Assembly (NCBI GenBank): GCA_964579825.1
Contig: CAZOHT010000003.1
Coordinates: 62,001-126,000 of the forward strand
DNA length: 64,000 nt
Source of the DNA: SPCO01 sp964579825
GTDB taxonomy: Bacteria > Chloroflexota > Limnocylindria > Limnocylindrales > CSP1-4
Direction of reading: 5' to 3'
Position 1 is the stretch's first letter. Each line of letters begins with the position of its first letter. The notes under the pieces were generated by a model that did not search any database, was not told the origin of the DNA, and saw only the letters and a program-made list of their open reading frames with translations. Shown piece after piece: positions 15,610 to 23,856 of this stretch. The position numbers and the translations under genes were made by a program.

Positions 15610-16806
15610 CTAACCCTCGGCGGCGCTGAGGTCCGACTGGCGCAGCCGCATCGTGATGACGGCCAGGCCGAGCAGGATGCCGATGCCCATGACGGGCGCC
15701 CCGATCCGCTTCACCTCGGCCACCTCCAGCGCAAGTCCGACGGCGAAGACCACGAGCCCGACGTTCATCAGCCAGTACACGACCTGATCCGCCCATGGCC
15801 AGATCGCCCGGCGGTCCGCCGCGAGCGCAAGGGCGAGGGCGAACACGAGGTTGGTGATGACGCCGACGAAGGTCGAGTGGTCGCTGGCGACCAGGATCGG
15901 GATGAACGCCTCGAAGTCGGCGGTGGGGTCCCCGAGGAACGACACGACGAGATACAGGTAGATGACCATCGCGACGATCACGAACAGGGCCGAGGTCGCG
16001 AGATGGCGCGCCGGCGAGGCGCCGATCCAGTCCACGCGGACGGCCGTCGGCAGCACCCGAACGGCGAACAGGACGATCGCGATCAGCTCGACCAGGAGGT
16101 AGATCCCGCCGATGGCCTGGACCTGGTCGGGCAAGAACAACTGGACGACCGCCAGCAGGAGCCCTCCACCGAACAGGGCGGCCATCTGGACGAGCCCTGC
16201 GACCGGCCGTCCGGTCGTGCCGCGGACGCGCCATTCGATGATGCCCATGGCGACCAGGACGAGGTAGCTGAAGACCATCGTCCCGGCATGCGCGCCGATG
16301 ACGTCTCCACCGCCCGGAAAGAGCGAGGTCCCGCTCGCCATCTGGACCTGGAGCAGGACCCCGATCACCGCGCCGTACGCGAACGTCGTGAAGCCGAGCG
16401 CGACCGCCAGTGCCGGCAGGGATCCAAGGGCGGCGTACCCACGCCACGCCCAGACGAGGAGCCAGGCGATCGCCACGAAGAGGGCGACGCCCGTGGTCGC
16501 CCGGAACCACAGGTTGCCCGAGTAGAACGCCACGACGTAGGCGGCGACGAGGATGGCCATCGCTCCGGCCAGCCGACGATCCCCGCTCCGGAACAACCAG
16601 AACGACGCGGCGACGAGCGACAGCGTCACCCAGCCGAGGGTTCCCGAATGGACGTGGGTCAGGAGCTGGTTCCGGTCGAACTCATACACGTCCAGACCGT
16701 TGAGGATGCCGATCACCACCGTGATCAGGAACAGGGCCATCGCCACGTACAGGAGCGACCGCACGAGAGGCGGCCACCCGCTCGCGGTCCGCGCAGACGA
16801 CGCCAT
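15610..16806 (-). CDS. 12-TM membrane protein, distant haem-copper oxidase/NnrS-like
   Basis: 398 residues with twelve hydrophobic segments and almost no soluble part. His residues sit inside membrane segments: HVHSG in segment 2, AHAG in segment 6 and SDHST in segment 10. In haem-copper oxidase subunit I, helices 2 and 10 carry the low-spin haem ligands and helix 6 a copper ligand, so the topology is reminiscent, but no HH pair is seen in segment 7. It could be a haem-binding NnrS- or oxidase-derived protein. ATG 16806 has a good GGAGGT ribosome site 7 bases upstream. It is divergent from the CoA-transferase genes. Confidence 0.6.
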   Translation of the reverse strand: MASSARTASGWPPLVRSLLYVAMALFLITVVIGILNGLDVYEFDRNQLLTHVHSGTLGWVTLSLVAASFWLFRSGDRRLAGAMAILVAAYVVAFYSGNLWFRATTGVALFVAIAWLLVWAWRGYAALGSLPALAVALGFTTFAYGAVIGVLLQVQMASGTSLFPGGGDVIGAHAGTMVFSYLVLVAMGIIEWRVRGTTGRPVAGLVQMAALFGGGLLLAVVQLFLPDQVQAIGGIYLLVELIAIVLFAVRVLPTAVRVDWIGASPARHLATSALFVIVAMVIYLYLVVSFLGDPTADFEAFIPILVASDHSTFVGVITNLVFALALALAADRRAIWPWADQVVYWLMNVGLVVFAVGLALEVAEVKRIGAPVMGIGILLGLAVITMRLRQSDLSAAEG

Positions 16807-16932
16807 CCGATGGACCTCCTAGCTCGGCGTGTCGGACCGAGGCTCGGGCTCGGCCCTTGCGAGGCGAACCGTAGCCAACCACGGTGCGGTCCGCAAGGCG
16901 TTCCCGGCGCCTAGGTGCGTGATAATCGAGAC

Positions 16933-17856
16933 GTGAGCACGTCCAAGGTCGCGACCATGCGCGACGCGATCGCCGACCTCGTCCGGGACGGGGACTGCGT
17001 CGCGATCGAGGGCTTCACCCATCTCATCTCGTTCGCGGCCGGTCACGAGATCATCCGGCAGGGCCGGCGTGACCTGACCCTCGCCCGGCTCACGCCGGAC
17101 CTGATCTACGACCAGATGATCGCCGCGGGCGTGGCCAGCAAGCTCGTGTTCAGCTGGCTCGGCAATCCGGGCGTCGGCGGTCTCGGGGCGATCCGCCGCC
17201 GGATCGAAGGTGACATCCCGGAGCAGCCGCTGGCGGTCGAGGAGTACAGCCACTTCGGCATGGTCGGGCGATATACGGCGGGTGCGATGAACCTGCCGTT
17301 CTTCCCGCTGCGGAGTTACTTCGAGACGGACCTCCCGGTCGCGAACCCGCGCATCCGCCCGATCGAATCGCCGTATGGCGATGGCACCGTCTATGCCGTG
17401 CCGCCGCTCAGACCGGACGTCACGATCGTGCACGCGCAGCGCGCCTCGGCCGCCGGCGATACCCAGGTCTGGGGACTGGCCGGCTGCCAGAAGGAGGCCG
17501 CGTTCGCCGCGGACCGGGTCATCGTGGTCGTGGAGGAGTTGGTCGACGAGGCCGTCATCCGCGCGGACCCCAACCGGACGATCATCCCGGGCCTCATCGT
17601 GGATGCGGTGGTCGTGGAGCCGTGGGGCGCGCATCCCTCCTACGCCCAGGGCTACTACGACCGCGACAATCGCTTCTACCTGGACTGGGATCCGATCAGC
17701 CGCGATGAGGCGGCGACGCAGGCCTGGCTGCGCGAGTGGGTCCACGGCGTGGTCGGTCGGGCGGAGTACCTGGACAAGCTCGGCGCGGAGCGGATCGCGT
17801 CGCTGAAACCCGGCGCGGCCCCGTCCGGCTCCGTGGACTACGGGTCGTACCGATGA
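16933..17856 (+). CDS. CoA transferase subunit A, CatI-like (3-oxoadipate CoA-transferase type)
   Basis: Alpha subunit of a family I CoA transferase, 307 residues. It follows the CatI/glutaconate-CoA-transferase pattern: EGFTHLISFAAGHEIIRQG near the N-terminus, RMTPDLIYDQ-like LTPDLIYDQMI, NPGVGGLG, and HPSYAQGYYDRDNRFY near the C-terminus. CatI/CatJ move CoA from succinyl-CoA to 3-oxoadipate in aromatic degradation, but no other pathway genes are nearby, so the substrate is open. Start: GATAAT at 16921-16926 lies 6 bases before the GTG at 16933, indicating a leaderless transcript. The earlier GTG at 16915 precedes that -10 and so would not be transcribed. It overlaps the B subunit by ATGA. 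Confidence 0.88.
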   Translation: MSTSKVATMRDAIADLVRDGDCVAIEGFTHLISFAAGHEIIRQGRRDLTLARLTPDLIYDQMIAAGVASKLVFSWLGNPGVGGLGAIRRRIEGDIPEQPLAVEEYSHFGMVGRYTAGAMNLPFFPLRSYFETDLPVANPRIRPIESPYGDGTVYAVPPLRPDVTIVHAQRASAAGDTQVWGLAGCQKEAAFAADRVIVVVEELVDEAVIRADPNRTIIPGLIVDAVVVEPWGAHPSYAQGYYDRDNRFYLDWDPISRDEAATQAWLREWVHGVVGRAEYLDKLGAERIASLKPGAAPSGSVDYGSYR

Positions 17857-18635
17857 GCGATCCGGTCGCCTTCAGCAAGTCCGAGATGATGATCGTGGCC
17901 GCGGCCCGGGCCCTGGCCGAGCAGCGCGTCTGCTTCGTTGGCGTCGGACTCCCCAACATCGCGGTGAATCTCGCGAAGCGGACCGTCGCGCCGGACCTGG
18001 AACTGGTCTACGAGGCCGGCGTCTTCGGGGCACGTCCCGCACGACTCCCGCTGAGCATCGGCGACCCCACCATCGTGACCGGTTCCACGGCCGTCGTGAG
18101 CATGCTGGAGCTGTTCGGGTACTACCTCCAGCGCGGGCTCATCGATGTCGGCTTCCTGGGCGCCGCCCAGATCGACCGCTTCGGCAACATCAACACCACG
18201 GTCATCGGCGACTACGAGCACCCCAAGACCCGGCTGCCGGGGTCCGGCGGCGCGTGCGAGATCGCGATCAATGCGCGCGAGGTCTTCGTGATCATGCGCC
18301 AGAGCGCCCGCAGCTTCGTGGAGACGATCGATTTCCGGACCAGCCCCGGCAACCTCGGCGGCGCCGAACAGGCCGAGCGGATCCGGCGCGAGGGCGGCTG
18401 GCTGGGCCGCGGCCCCACGGTGGTCGTCACGGACCTCGGCATCTACCACTTCGACGAGGCCGGCGAGATGCGCCTCGATTCGCTCCATCCGGGTGCCACG
18501 GTGGACGCCGTCCGCGAGTCGATCGGCTGGGACGTGAAGATCGCCCCGGACCTCGCCGCCACAGCACCGCCGACCGCCGAGGAGCTTCGCCTCATCCGCG
18601 AGGAACTCGACCCGGGCGGCGTCTACACGAAGTAG
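17853..18635 (+). CDS. CoA transferase subunit B, CatJ-like
   Basis: Beta subunit of the same CoA transferase, 260 residues, start ATG 17853 inside the ATGA overlap with subunit A. The family block GVGLPNIAVNLAKR and the VYEAGVFG Glu are visible; in this fold a Glu of the B subunit forms the enzyme-CoA thioester. The stretch TRLPGSGGACEIA matches the CatJ-type glycine-rich loop. The partner overlap and shared length indicate a heteromeric enzyme. Same substrate caution as for subunit A. Confidence 0.87.
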   Translation: MSDPVAFSKSEMMIVAAARALAEQRVCFVGVGLPNIAVNLAKRTVAPDLELVYEAGVFGARPARLPLSIGDPTIVTGSTAVVSMLELFGYYLQRGLIDVGFLGAAQIDRFGNINTTVIGDYEHPKTRLPGSGGACEIAINAREVFVIMRQSARSFVETIDFRTSPGNLGGAEQAERIRREGGWLGRGPTVVVTDLGIYHFDEAGEMRLDSLHPGATVDAVRESIGWDVKIAPDLAATAPPTAEELRLIREELDPGGVYTK

Positions 18636-18864
18636 GGCGGCCGTCGAGCGCGGCCGTCGATCGTGCTGGTTCCCGCCACGAACGGCCGGCTCGGGCGCGC
18701 TGGCAGGCGCAGGGGAGGTCCTGGCGAGCGCGAACGACCTCGATGGACACGCGACAGGCAGCGCAGCGGTAGTCGTACGGGGCGTGCCCGCATCCGCTAG
18801 GGCCATGGCCGTCAACGACTGATCGAGCCAGACCCGGACCACTGCCGGGCACGACCAAGACCAC
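18592..18864 (-). CDS. Doubtful small ORF with FmdB-like zinc-ribbon stretch
   Basis: A 90-codon GTG frame containing PYDYRCAACRVSIEVVRA and then LPCACQ. The first part resembles the start of FmdB-type zinc ribbons (YDYRCxxCG..FEV), with one CxxC and a following CxC rather than a second CxxC. The 5' and 3' parts look non-coding and the end runs 44 bases into catJ antisense. It may be a decayed fragment or coincidence. No ribosome site is evident. The rest of the 264-base gap 18636-18899 shows nothing else except the possible CACGAT -10 of the next gene. Confidence 0.25.
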   Translation of the reverse strand: MVLVVPGSGPGLARSVVDGHGPSGCGHAPYDYRCAACRVSIEVVRARQDLPCACQRARAGRSWREPARSTAALDGRPTSCRRRPGRVPRG

Positions 18865-18908
18865 CGGGGCCGGGTCTCCGGGGCGTCGCGACCCGCACGA
18901 TGCGCCCG

Positions 18909-20357
18909 ATGGACTCGTCCGCCGCCAGGCTCGATCCCGAACGCCTGGTCATCCGCTACGTCGACGGCACCACGATCGCGTCGCCACTCACCGCGGCCCT
19001 GGCCGAGGAGCGCCGGGCCAACCTGCGCGTCCTGGACCGCGAGGCGATCCGCACGGGACGCCTCCTGGCGGCCCTGTCCACGGCGCTGGACCTGACCGAG
19101 GGCCAGCTCCCGGGACACGCCCTGCGGACCTGCCATCTGGCGATGCGCCTCGCAGACGCGCTGCGACTGCCGCAGGCTGACGCGGCCAACCTGTTCATCG
19201 CGGCCTTCCTCAAGGACGCCGGCTGTTCCTCGAACGCCGCCGCGGTCACCCGGATCTTCGGCACGGACGACATCGCGTTGAAGGCCCGCCAGTCCACCAC
19301 CGAGCGCTCGATGCTCGCCTACGCCGCCATGACGATGCGGTCGCTCCCGTCCACCGAGCCGCTGCCACAACGACTACGACGACTGATCGCCATCGGCCTG
19401 CACGGCCGGCGTGAGTCACGCGAGGTGGAGCAACTCCGCTGCGAGCGTGGCGCCGCCATCGCCCGCAAGGCCGGCTTCGCGGCGCCGGTGTCCGACGCGA
19501 TCATGGATCTGCACGAGCACTGGGACGGCGGCGGCAAGCCACGCGGCCTGCGTGCGGACGCCATCCACCCGCTGGCCCGCATCCTGGCCGCCTGCCAGGG
19601 CCTGGACATCTTCGTCAGCCTCCAGGGTCGTGCGCGCGGCCTCGAGGTCCTGGCCGCCCGTCGGAGGACCTGGTACGACCCCGACATCACGGATGCGCTC
19701 CTCGACGCGTGCACGCGCGGCCTCCTCGACGAGCTCGACGCGCCGGATCTGATCGGCCGCACGATGGCCCTGGAGCCGCCTCGGCTGGTCTCGACATCGG
19801 ACGACGACGACATCGATCGCATCGCCTCCGCCTTCGCCGACATCGTGGATGCGAAGAGCCCGTTCACCGGCTCCCACTCGCTCCGCGCCGCCGAGGTCGC
19901 GGAGGGTCTCGCCGTCCGACTCGGGCTGCCGATCGATGCGGTCATCGACGTGCGACGTGCGGCCCTGCTCCACGACCTCGGCAAGCTTGGCGTCCCCAAC
20001 ACCATCCTGGACAAGCCCGGCCGGCTCGATGAGCGCGAGATGGAGACGATCCGCCGTCATCCTGAACTGACGCTCCGCATCCTGGCGCCGATCCCGACGT
20101 TCGCGGCCGTCGCCGAACTGGCCGCCTGCCACCATGAACGACTGGACGGGCGGGGCTACTTCCGCGGTCTCACCGCCCCGAACCTGGCCATCGGCGCGCG
20201 GATCATCGCGGTCGCCGACGTCTACGAGGCACTCACCGCAGATCGGCCCTATCGGACGGCGATGCCACGCGAGCAAGCCCTGGCGACGATGGCCGGCATG
20301 ACCGGCGAGCACCTGGCTGGCGATGTCGTGGCCGCGCTGGGGGCAACGGTCGCCTAG
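18909..20357 (+). CDS. Tandem HD/HD-GYP domain protein
   Basis: 482 residues with two HD-GYP-like halves. The N-terminal half (about 50-250) is degenerate: the HD position reads FLKDAG, though HEHWDGGGKPRGL is kept. The C-terminal half (about 295-480) has HDLGKLGVPNTILDKPGRL, RHPELT, HHERLDGRGYFRGL and ADVYEALTADRPYR, the full metal-binding set of cyclic-di-GMP phosphodiesterases, except that GYP is GYF. It is likely cytoplasmic and a c-di-GMP hydrolase or receptor. CACGAT at 18896-18901 lies 7 bases before ATG 18909; the ATG at 18900 is the alternative. It shares its terminal CTAG with the opposing USP gene. Confidence 0.85.
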   Translation: MDSSAARLDPERLVIRYVDGTTIASPLTAALAEERRANLRVLDREAIRTGRLLAALSTALDLTEGQLPGHALRTCHLAMRLADALRLPQADAANLFIAAFLKDAGCSSNAAAVTRIFGTDDIALKARQSTTERSMLAYAAMTMRSLPSTEPLPQRLRRLIAIGLHGRRESREVEQLRCERGAAIARKAGFAAPVSDAIMDLHEHWDGGGKPRGLRADAIHPLARILAACQGLDIFVSLQGRARGLEVLAARRRTWYDPDITDALLDACTRGLLDELDAPDLIGRTMALEPPRLVSTSDDDDIDRIASAFADIVDAKSPFTGSHSLRAAEVAEGLAVRLGLPIDAVIDVRRAALLHDLGKLGVPNTILDKPGRLDEREMETIRRHPELTLRILAPIPTFAAVAELAACHHERLDGRGYFRGLTAPNLAIGARIIAVADVYEALTADRPYRTAMPREQALATMAGMTGEHLAGDVVAALGATVA

Positions 20358-20815
20358 GACAGCGGTTCCGCCGGCACCGGCGTATCCGAGCGCACGACCA
20401 GCACCGGGCATGGGGCGTGCCGCACGACATGATCGGAAACGCTACCGATCCCGAGTCGACCCATGACCCCGCGCGCCCGGCTGCCGACGATGACCATCTC
20501 GGGACCCTCGGACCGGGCGACCTCCACGATCGACTCGCCCGGATCGCCCTCCCAGACCAGCAGGCTGACGGTCACCCCGGCGGCGCGCCCACGCTCGAGG
20601 ACCACCCGGGCCGCGGATTCGCGAAGTTCGCGTTCCTGGTCGACCCGTCGGCGGTAGCGGCCGTTCGGCAGGCGCATCGACCCGGCGTCGATGGCCGTCA
20701 TGACCAGCAGGCCGGCCCCGAGACGGCGGGCCAACCGGAGGGCCTCCTCGGTAGCGGGTCCGGCACTCGCGCTCAGGTCCGTGGCCAGGAGGATGGTGGA
20801 TGGACGGTCCATCAT
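20354..20815 (-). CDS. Universal stress protein (UspA family)
   Basis: Single-domain UspA protein, 153 residues, cytoplasmic. It shows the N-terminal ILLATDLSASAGPA strand-loop and the C-terminal ATP-binding motif G-2x-G-9x-GS in GSRARGVMGRLGIGSVSDHV, so it is of the nucleotide-binding type. MM at the N-terminus leaves 20815 or 20812 as start. A longer frame to 20863 has no ribosome-site support. The stop codons of this gene and the HD-GYP gene sit on opposite strands of the same CTAG. Confidence 0.9.
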   Translation of the reverse strand: MMDRPSTILLATDLSASAGPATEEALRLARRLGAGLLVMTAIDAGSMRLPNGRYRRRVDQERELRESAARVVLERGRAAGVTVSLLVWEGDPGESIVEVARSEGPEMVIVGSRARGVMGRLGIGSVSDHVVRHAPCPVLVVRSDTPVPAEPLS

Positions 20816-20925
20816 CGAATGGTCGGCCGGTGACTCGCCGACCGGAAGTGACCGACGGCCCACTGGGACCGGGCCGACTGTCCCCAGATGGTGCGGTGGT
20901 CCTGGTGAGGCGCTAGGCTCTGGCG

Positions 20926-22095
20926 GTGCCCCACGACCGCCCCGCCCCCGACCCGACGCTCGCGGCCGACGCGCTCGAAGCCCTCGATGCCGCGACCCGC
21001 GCCATCGCCGAGGTCAAGGACCTCGAGGCGACGCTCCAGCTCATCGTGGATCGGGTCCGCGACCTCGTGGACGCGGAGTACGCCGCCCTTGGGATCGCCA
21101 CACCGAGCGGCGAGATCGAGCGGTTCATCACCTCCGGCCTGAGCGCGGAAGATCGCGCGAAGATCGGCCCCTTGCCGCGCGGGCACGGCCTGCTCGGACT
21201 GATCATCCACGAGGGCCAGTCCGTCCGGACCCCCGACATCGGAGCTCACCCGGCGTCGTTCGGGTTCCCGCCGTACCACCCGCCCATGAAGACGTTCCTC
21301 GGCGTCCCGATCACCCGTGACGGCCATCCGGTCGGCGATCTGTACATGACCGACAAGCGTGGCGGGGCGCAGTTCGACAGCCACGACCAGCGACTCGTGG
21401 AACTCTTCGCTCGGCATGCCGCCATCGCGATGCAGAACGCACGCCTGCACGAGCGGATCGCCGCCCTGGCGGTCGTCGAAGAGCGCGAGCGGATCGGACG
21501 CGACCTGCACGATGGGATCATCCAGAGCCTGTACGCCGTGAGCCTGTCGCTCGAGGACGTCGGCGAGATCGCCCGCGAGGACGCGGATGCCGTCGCCGTC
21601 CGGGTGGACCGCGCGATCGACTCGCTCCAGTCGACGATCAGCGACATCCGCCACTTCATCCTGGGGCTGCGCCCGGGCCTGCTCGCGCTGACCGGCCTGG
21701 CCGAGGGCCTGGAGCGCCTGGCGGATGAGGCCCGACTCGCCTCCGTGGTGTCGGTCGAGACCGATGTCGACCTCGACGCGTCCGCGCGACTGGACGACGA
21801 GCAGTCGGGCCAGCTCCTGGGCATCGCCCACGAGGCCCTGAGTAACGTGACCCGACACTCGGCGGCGACCGTGGCGCGCGTGACCCTGGTCGCCGACGAT
21901 GCAGGGGTGCTTCTCACGATCGAGGACGACGGGGTAGGCTTCGATCCCATGGGGACCTTCGGACCGGACCATCTGGGCCTGACCAACATGCGCGAACGAG
22001 CGGCGATGCTCGGTGGCACCCTCGAGGTGTCCGGCCGGGATGGCGGGGGAACCCGCGTCACGGCGTACGTCCCGATCGGTGGGGGAGTGTCGTGA
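20926..22095 (+). CDS. GAF-domain sensor histidine kinase (NarX/DevS-type)
   Basis: Soluble sensor kinase of 389 residues. A GAF domain (about 25-165) is followed by the HisKA_3 dimerisation helix with phospho-acceptor His195 in RIGRDLHDGIIQSL and a HATPase_c domain (N-box EALSNVTRHS, G1 DDGVGFD, G2 GLTNMRERA). No transmembrane segment is present, so it senses a cytoplasmic signal; unlike DevS it has one GAF, and haem binding cannot be decided. A TAGGCT at 20914-20919 sits 6 bases before the GTG start, pointing to a leaderless transcript. The cognate regulator overlaps by GTGA. Confidence 0.9.
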   Translation: MPHDRPAPDPTLAADALEALDAATRAIAEVKDLEATLQLIVDRVRDLVDAEYAALGIATPSGEIERFITSGLSAEDRAKIGPLPRGHGLLGLIIHEGQSVRTPDIGAHPASFGFPPYHPPMKTFLGVPITRDGHPVGDLYMTDKRGGAQFDSHDQRLVELFARHAAIAMQNARLHERIAALAVVEERERIGRDLHDGIIQSLYAVSLSLEDVGEIAREDADAVAVRVDRAIDSLQSTISDIRHFILGLRPGLLALTGLAEGLERLADEARLASVVSVETDVDLDASARLDDEQSGQLLGIAHEALSNVTRHSAATVARVTLVADDAGVLLTIEDDGVGFDPMGTFGPDHLGLTNMRERAAMLGGTLEVSGRDGGGTRVTAYVPIGGGVS

Positions 22096-22796
22096 CCGGC
22101 CAGGATCCCACCCACACCAAGACGGACGGTCCGGCCCGACTCCTCCGGCTCCTGATCGTCGACGACCACGAGATCGTCCGCCAGGGGCTCGTCGCCCTCC
22201 TGGACCGCCGCGAGGGCTTCGCGGTCGTGGCCGAGGCGGGGACCGTCGCCGAGGCGATCGAGCAGGCGGAGCGGCACCACCCGGACATCGCCGTGATGGA
22301 TGTCCGATTGCCGGATGGCTCGGGGATCGAGGCCTGCCGGGAGATCCGCGCCGAGATGCCTGAGACGAAGGTCGTCATGCTGACCTCATACCCGGACGAG
22401 GAAGCCGTCCTGTCGGCCATCGTGGCCGGCGCCTCCGGCTATCTCCTCAAGCAGATCCGGGCTCGGGACCTGGTCGCCGCGCTCGAGGCGGTAGGCCGCG
22501 GCGAGTCGTTGCTGGATCCGGCGGTCACCGAGAAGGTCCTCGAGCGGATCCGGCGCATCGCCAGCGGGACCTACACGGACGAACTCGCTGCGCTGACTCC
22601 GCAGGAACAGAAGATCCTCCTGCTCGTCGCCGAAGGCAAGACGAACAAGGAGATCGCCGCCGAGGTCTTCCTGTCGGACAAGACCGTCAAGAACTACGTG
22701 AGCAGCATCCTCGCCAAGCTGAACCTCGAGCGCCGGGCCCAGGCGGCCGCGTTCGTGGCGAACCGACGCCCGGGCGGGATGCCGCCCAGCGGCTGA
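22092..22796 (+). CDS. NarL/FixJ-family response regulator
   Basis: Partner of the preceding kinase, 234 residues. The receiver domain has the acidic pair in IVDDHE, phospho-acceptor Asp70 in AVMDVRLPDG, Thr/Ser at MLTSY and Lys in LLKQ. The C-terminal LuxR-type helix-turn-helix reads LTPQEQKILLLVAEGKTNKE then VKNYVSSILAKLNLERR. Arrangement and the DevR-like C-terminus suggest it activates stress or dormancy-type genes, perhaps including the USP next door. Start GTG overlaps the kinase stop. Confidence 0.93.
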   Translation: MTGQDPTHTKTDGPARLLRLLIVDDHEIVRQGLVALLDRREGFAVVAEAGTVAEAIEQAERHHPDIAVMDVRLPDGSGIEACREIRAEMPETKVVMLTSYPDEEAVLSAIVAGASGYLLKQIRARDLVAALEAVGRGESLLDPAVTEKVLERIRRIASGTYTDELAALTPQEQKILLLVAEGKTNKEIAAEVFLSDKTVKNYVSSILAKLNLERRAQAAAFVANRRPGGMPPSG

Positions 22797-22807
22797 GGCT
22801 TGGCTTG

Positions 22808-22824
22808 CCCGGCCCGGTGCCGGG
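22808..22824 (+). terminator. Hairpin between the regulator and yceI
   Basis: Inverted repeat CCCGGC (22808-22813), 5-base loop, GCCGGG (22819-22824) in the 32-base gap between convergent genes. There is no T-run, as is common at this GC content, so its role as a bidirectional terminator is inferred from position only. Confidence 0.4.
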
Positions 22825-22828
22825 ACGG

Positions 22829-23745
22829 TCAGCCCTTGGTCAGGATGACCACGAACTCGAGTGCGCCCTCGTCGGCGATCGAGACGATGAACCCGCCGAT
22901 GTTCGGCGCCACGATGTCGAAGTCGGCCAACGGGAACGTCAGCGAGCCGGCCACCTGGATCTGACCGTCCACGAGCTGCGTCTGCGCCGGGATCTCGACC
23001 GACTTCGTGACGCCATGCAGGGTCAGGTCGCCGACGAGGGTAATGTCCGAGGCGGTGCCTTCGAGCGCGGCCGCCGGGACGTCGACCGGCTGGGTGAGCG
23101 TGAACGTGGCGGTCGGGAACTCGTCGGTCTGGAGGCCTTCACTGCGCATGCGGTTGTCGCGGCGGTCCTCGTCCGAGGTGATCGAGGTGGTGTCGACGGT
23201 CAGCGAGGCCTCGGTGACGGTCGTTGTCGCACCGTCCGAGGTCACGGTGATCGTGCCGCTCACCTGGTCCGTGCGGCCGATGGCGTCACTCTCGGCCGGG
23301 AGGCTGGCCAGCTGCTCGCGGACGCGATAGCCGGCCTGGCTGCCCGTCGTGACGGACCACGTGCCGGCGACGTCGCCATCGAACGTGGCCGTCGGGGCGT
23401 CGCTGACGTTGGGATCCGTCGACGTACCGGCCTCGGCGGTCGCGGTCGCGGAGGCACCTGGCGCACTCGACGGCAGCGCGAGTGCCGGCGCGGAGTCGCC
23501 GCGCAGGACCTGGTCGTACACGAGGTAGCCACCGACGCCGANNNNNNNNNNNNNNNNNNNNNNNNNNNNNNNNNNNNNNNNNNNNNNNNNNNNNNNNNNN
23601 NNNNNNNNNNNNNNNNNNNNNNNNNNNNNNNNNNNNNNNNNGGCGCGGAGTCGCCGCGCAGGACCTGGTCGTACACGAGGTAGCCACCGACGCCGATCGC
23701 GACGAGGACGACGAGGGCGACGACGACGGAACGGGATCGGGTCAT
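22829..23745 (-). CDS. YceI-family protein with N-terminal membrane anchor (interrupted by a false gap)
   Basis: YceI lipocalin-like domain protein, which binds isoprenoid-type lipids in known cases. Start ATG 23745 with a GGAG ribosome site encodes MTRSRSVVVALVVLVAIGV, a signal anchor, then a Ser/Ala/Thr linker and the YceI domain (DGDVAGTWSVTTGSQAGYRV to FDIVAPNIGGFIVSI). The run of 100 N plus one copy of a 55-bp duplicate interrupts the frame. Removing those 155 bases leaves 762 bases, exactly 254 codons in one frame. So the gene is intact and the break is an assembly artefact. Confidence 0.88.
23487..23696. other. Spurious assembly gap with duplicated 55-bp ends
   Basis: Bases 23487-23541 and 23642-23696 are identical over 55 bp and flank 100 N (23542-23641). 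A 55-bp overlap at contig ends is what a de Bruijn assembler run with k=55 leaves behind. Merging the two copies restores the yceI reading frame. The fixed N length is a placeholder and carries no size information. Confidence 0.9.
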
Positions 23746-23764
23746 GGTGGTCTCCGCTGGGCCA

Positions 23765-23778
23765 GGATCGCTCGATCC
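23765..23778. repeat. 14-bp perfect palindrome upstream of yceI
   Basis: GGATCG-CT-CGATCC lies 20-33 bases upstream of the yceI start, between it and the divergent aminotransferase. It could be an operator in the yceI leader or promoter. No clear -35/-10 pair was found for yceI, so its position relative to transcription start is unknown. Confidence 0.35.
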
Positions 23779-23856
23779 CATCGTGGGCAGAATCGCACGG
23801 TTCCCTGAGAAGCGCCTGAGAGACGCCGCCGTCGCCCCGCCCTGTACGATGCGGAC

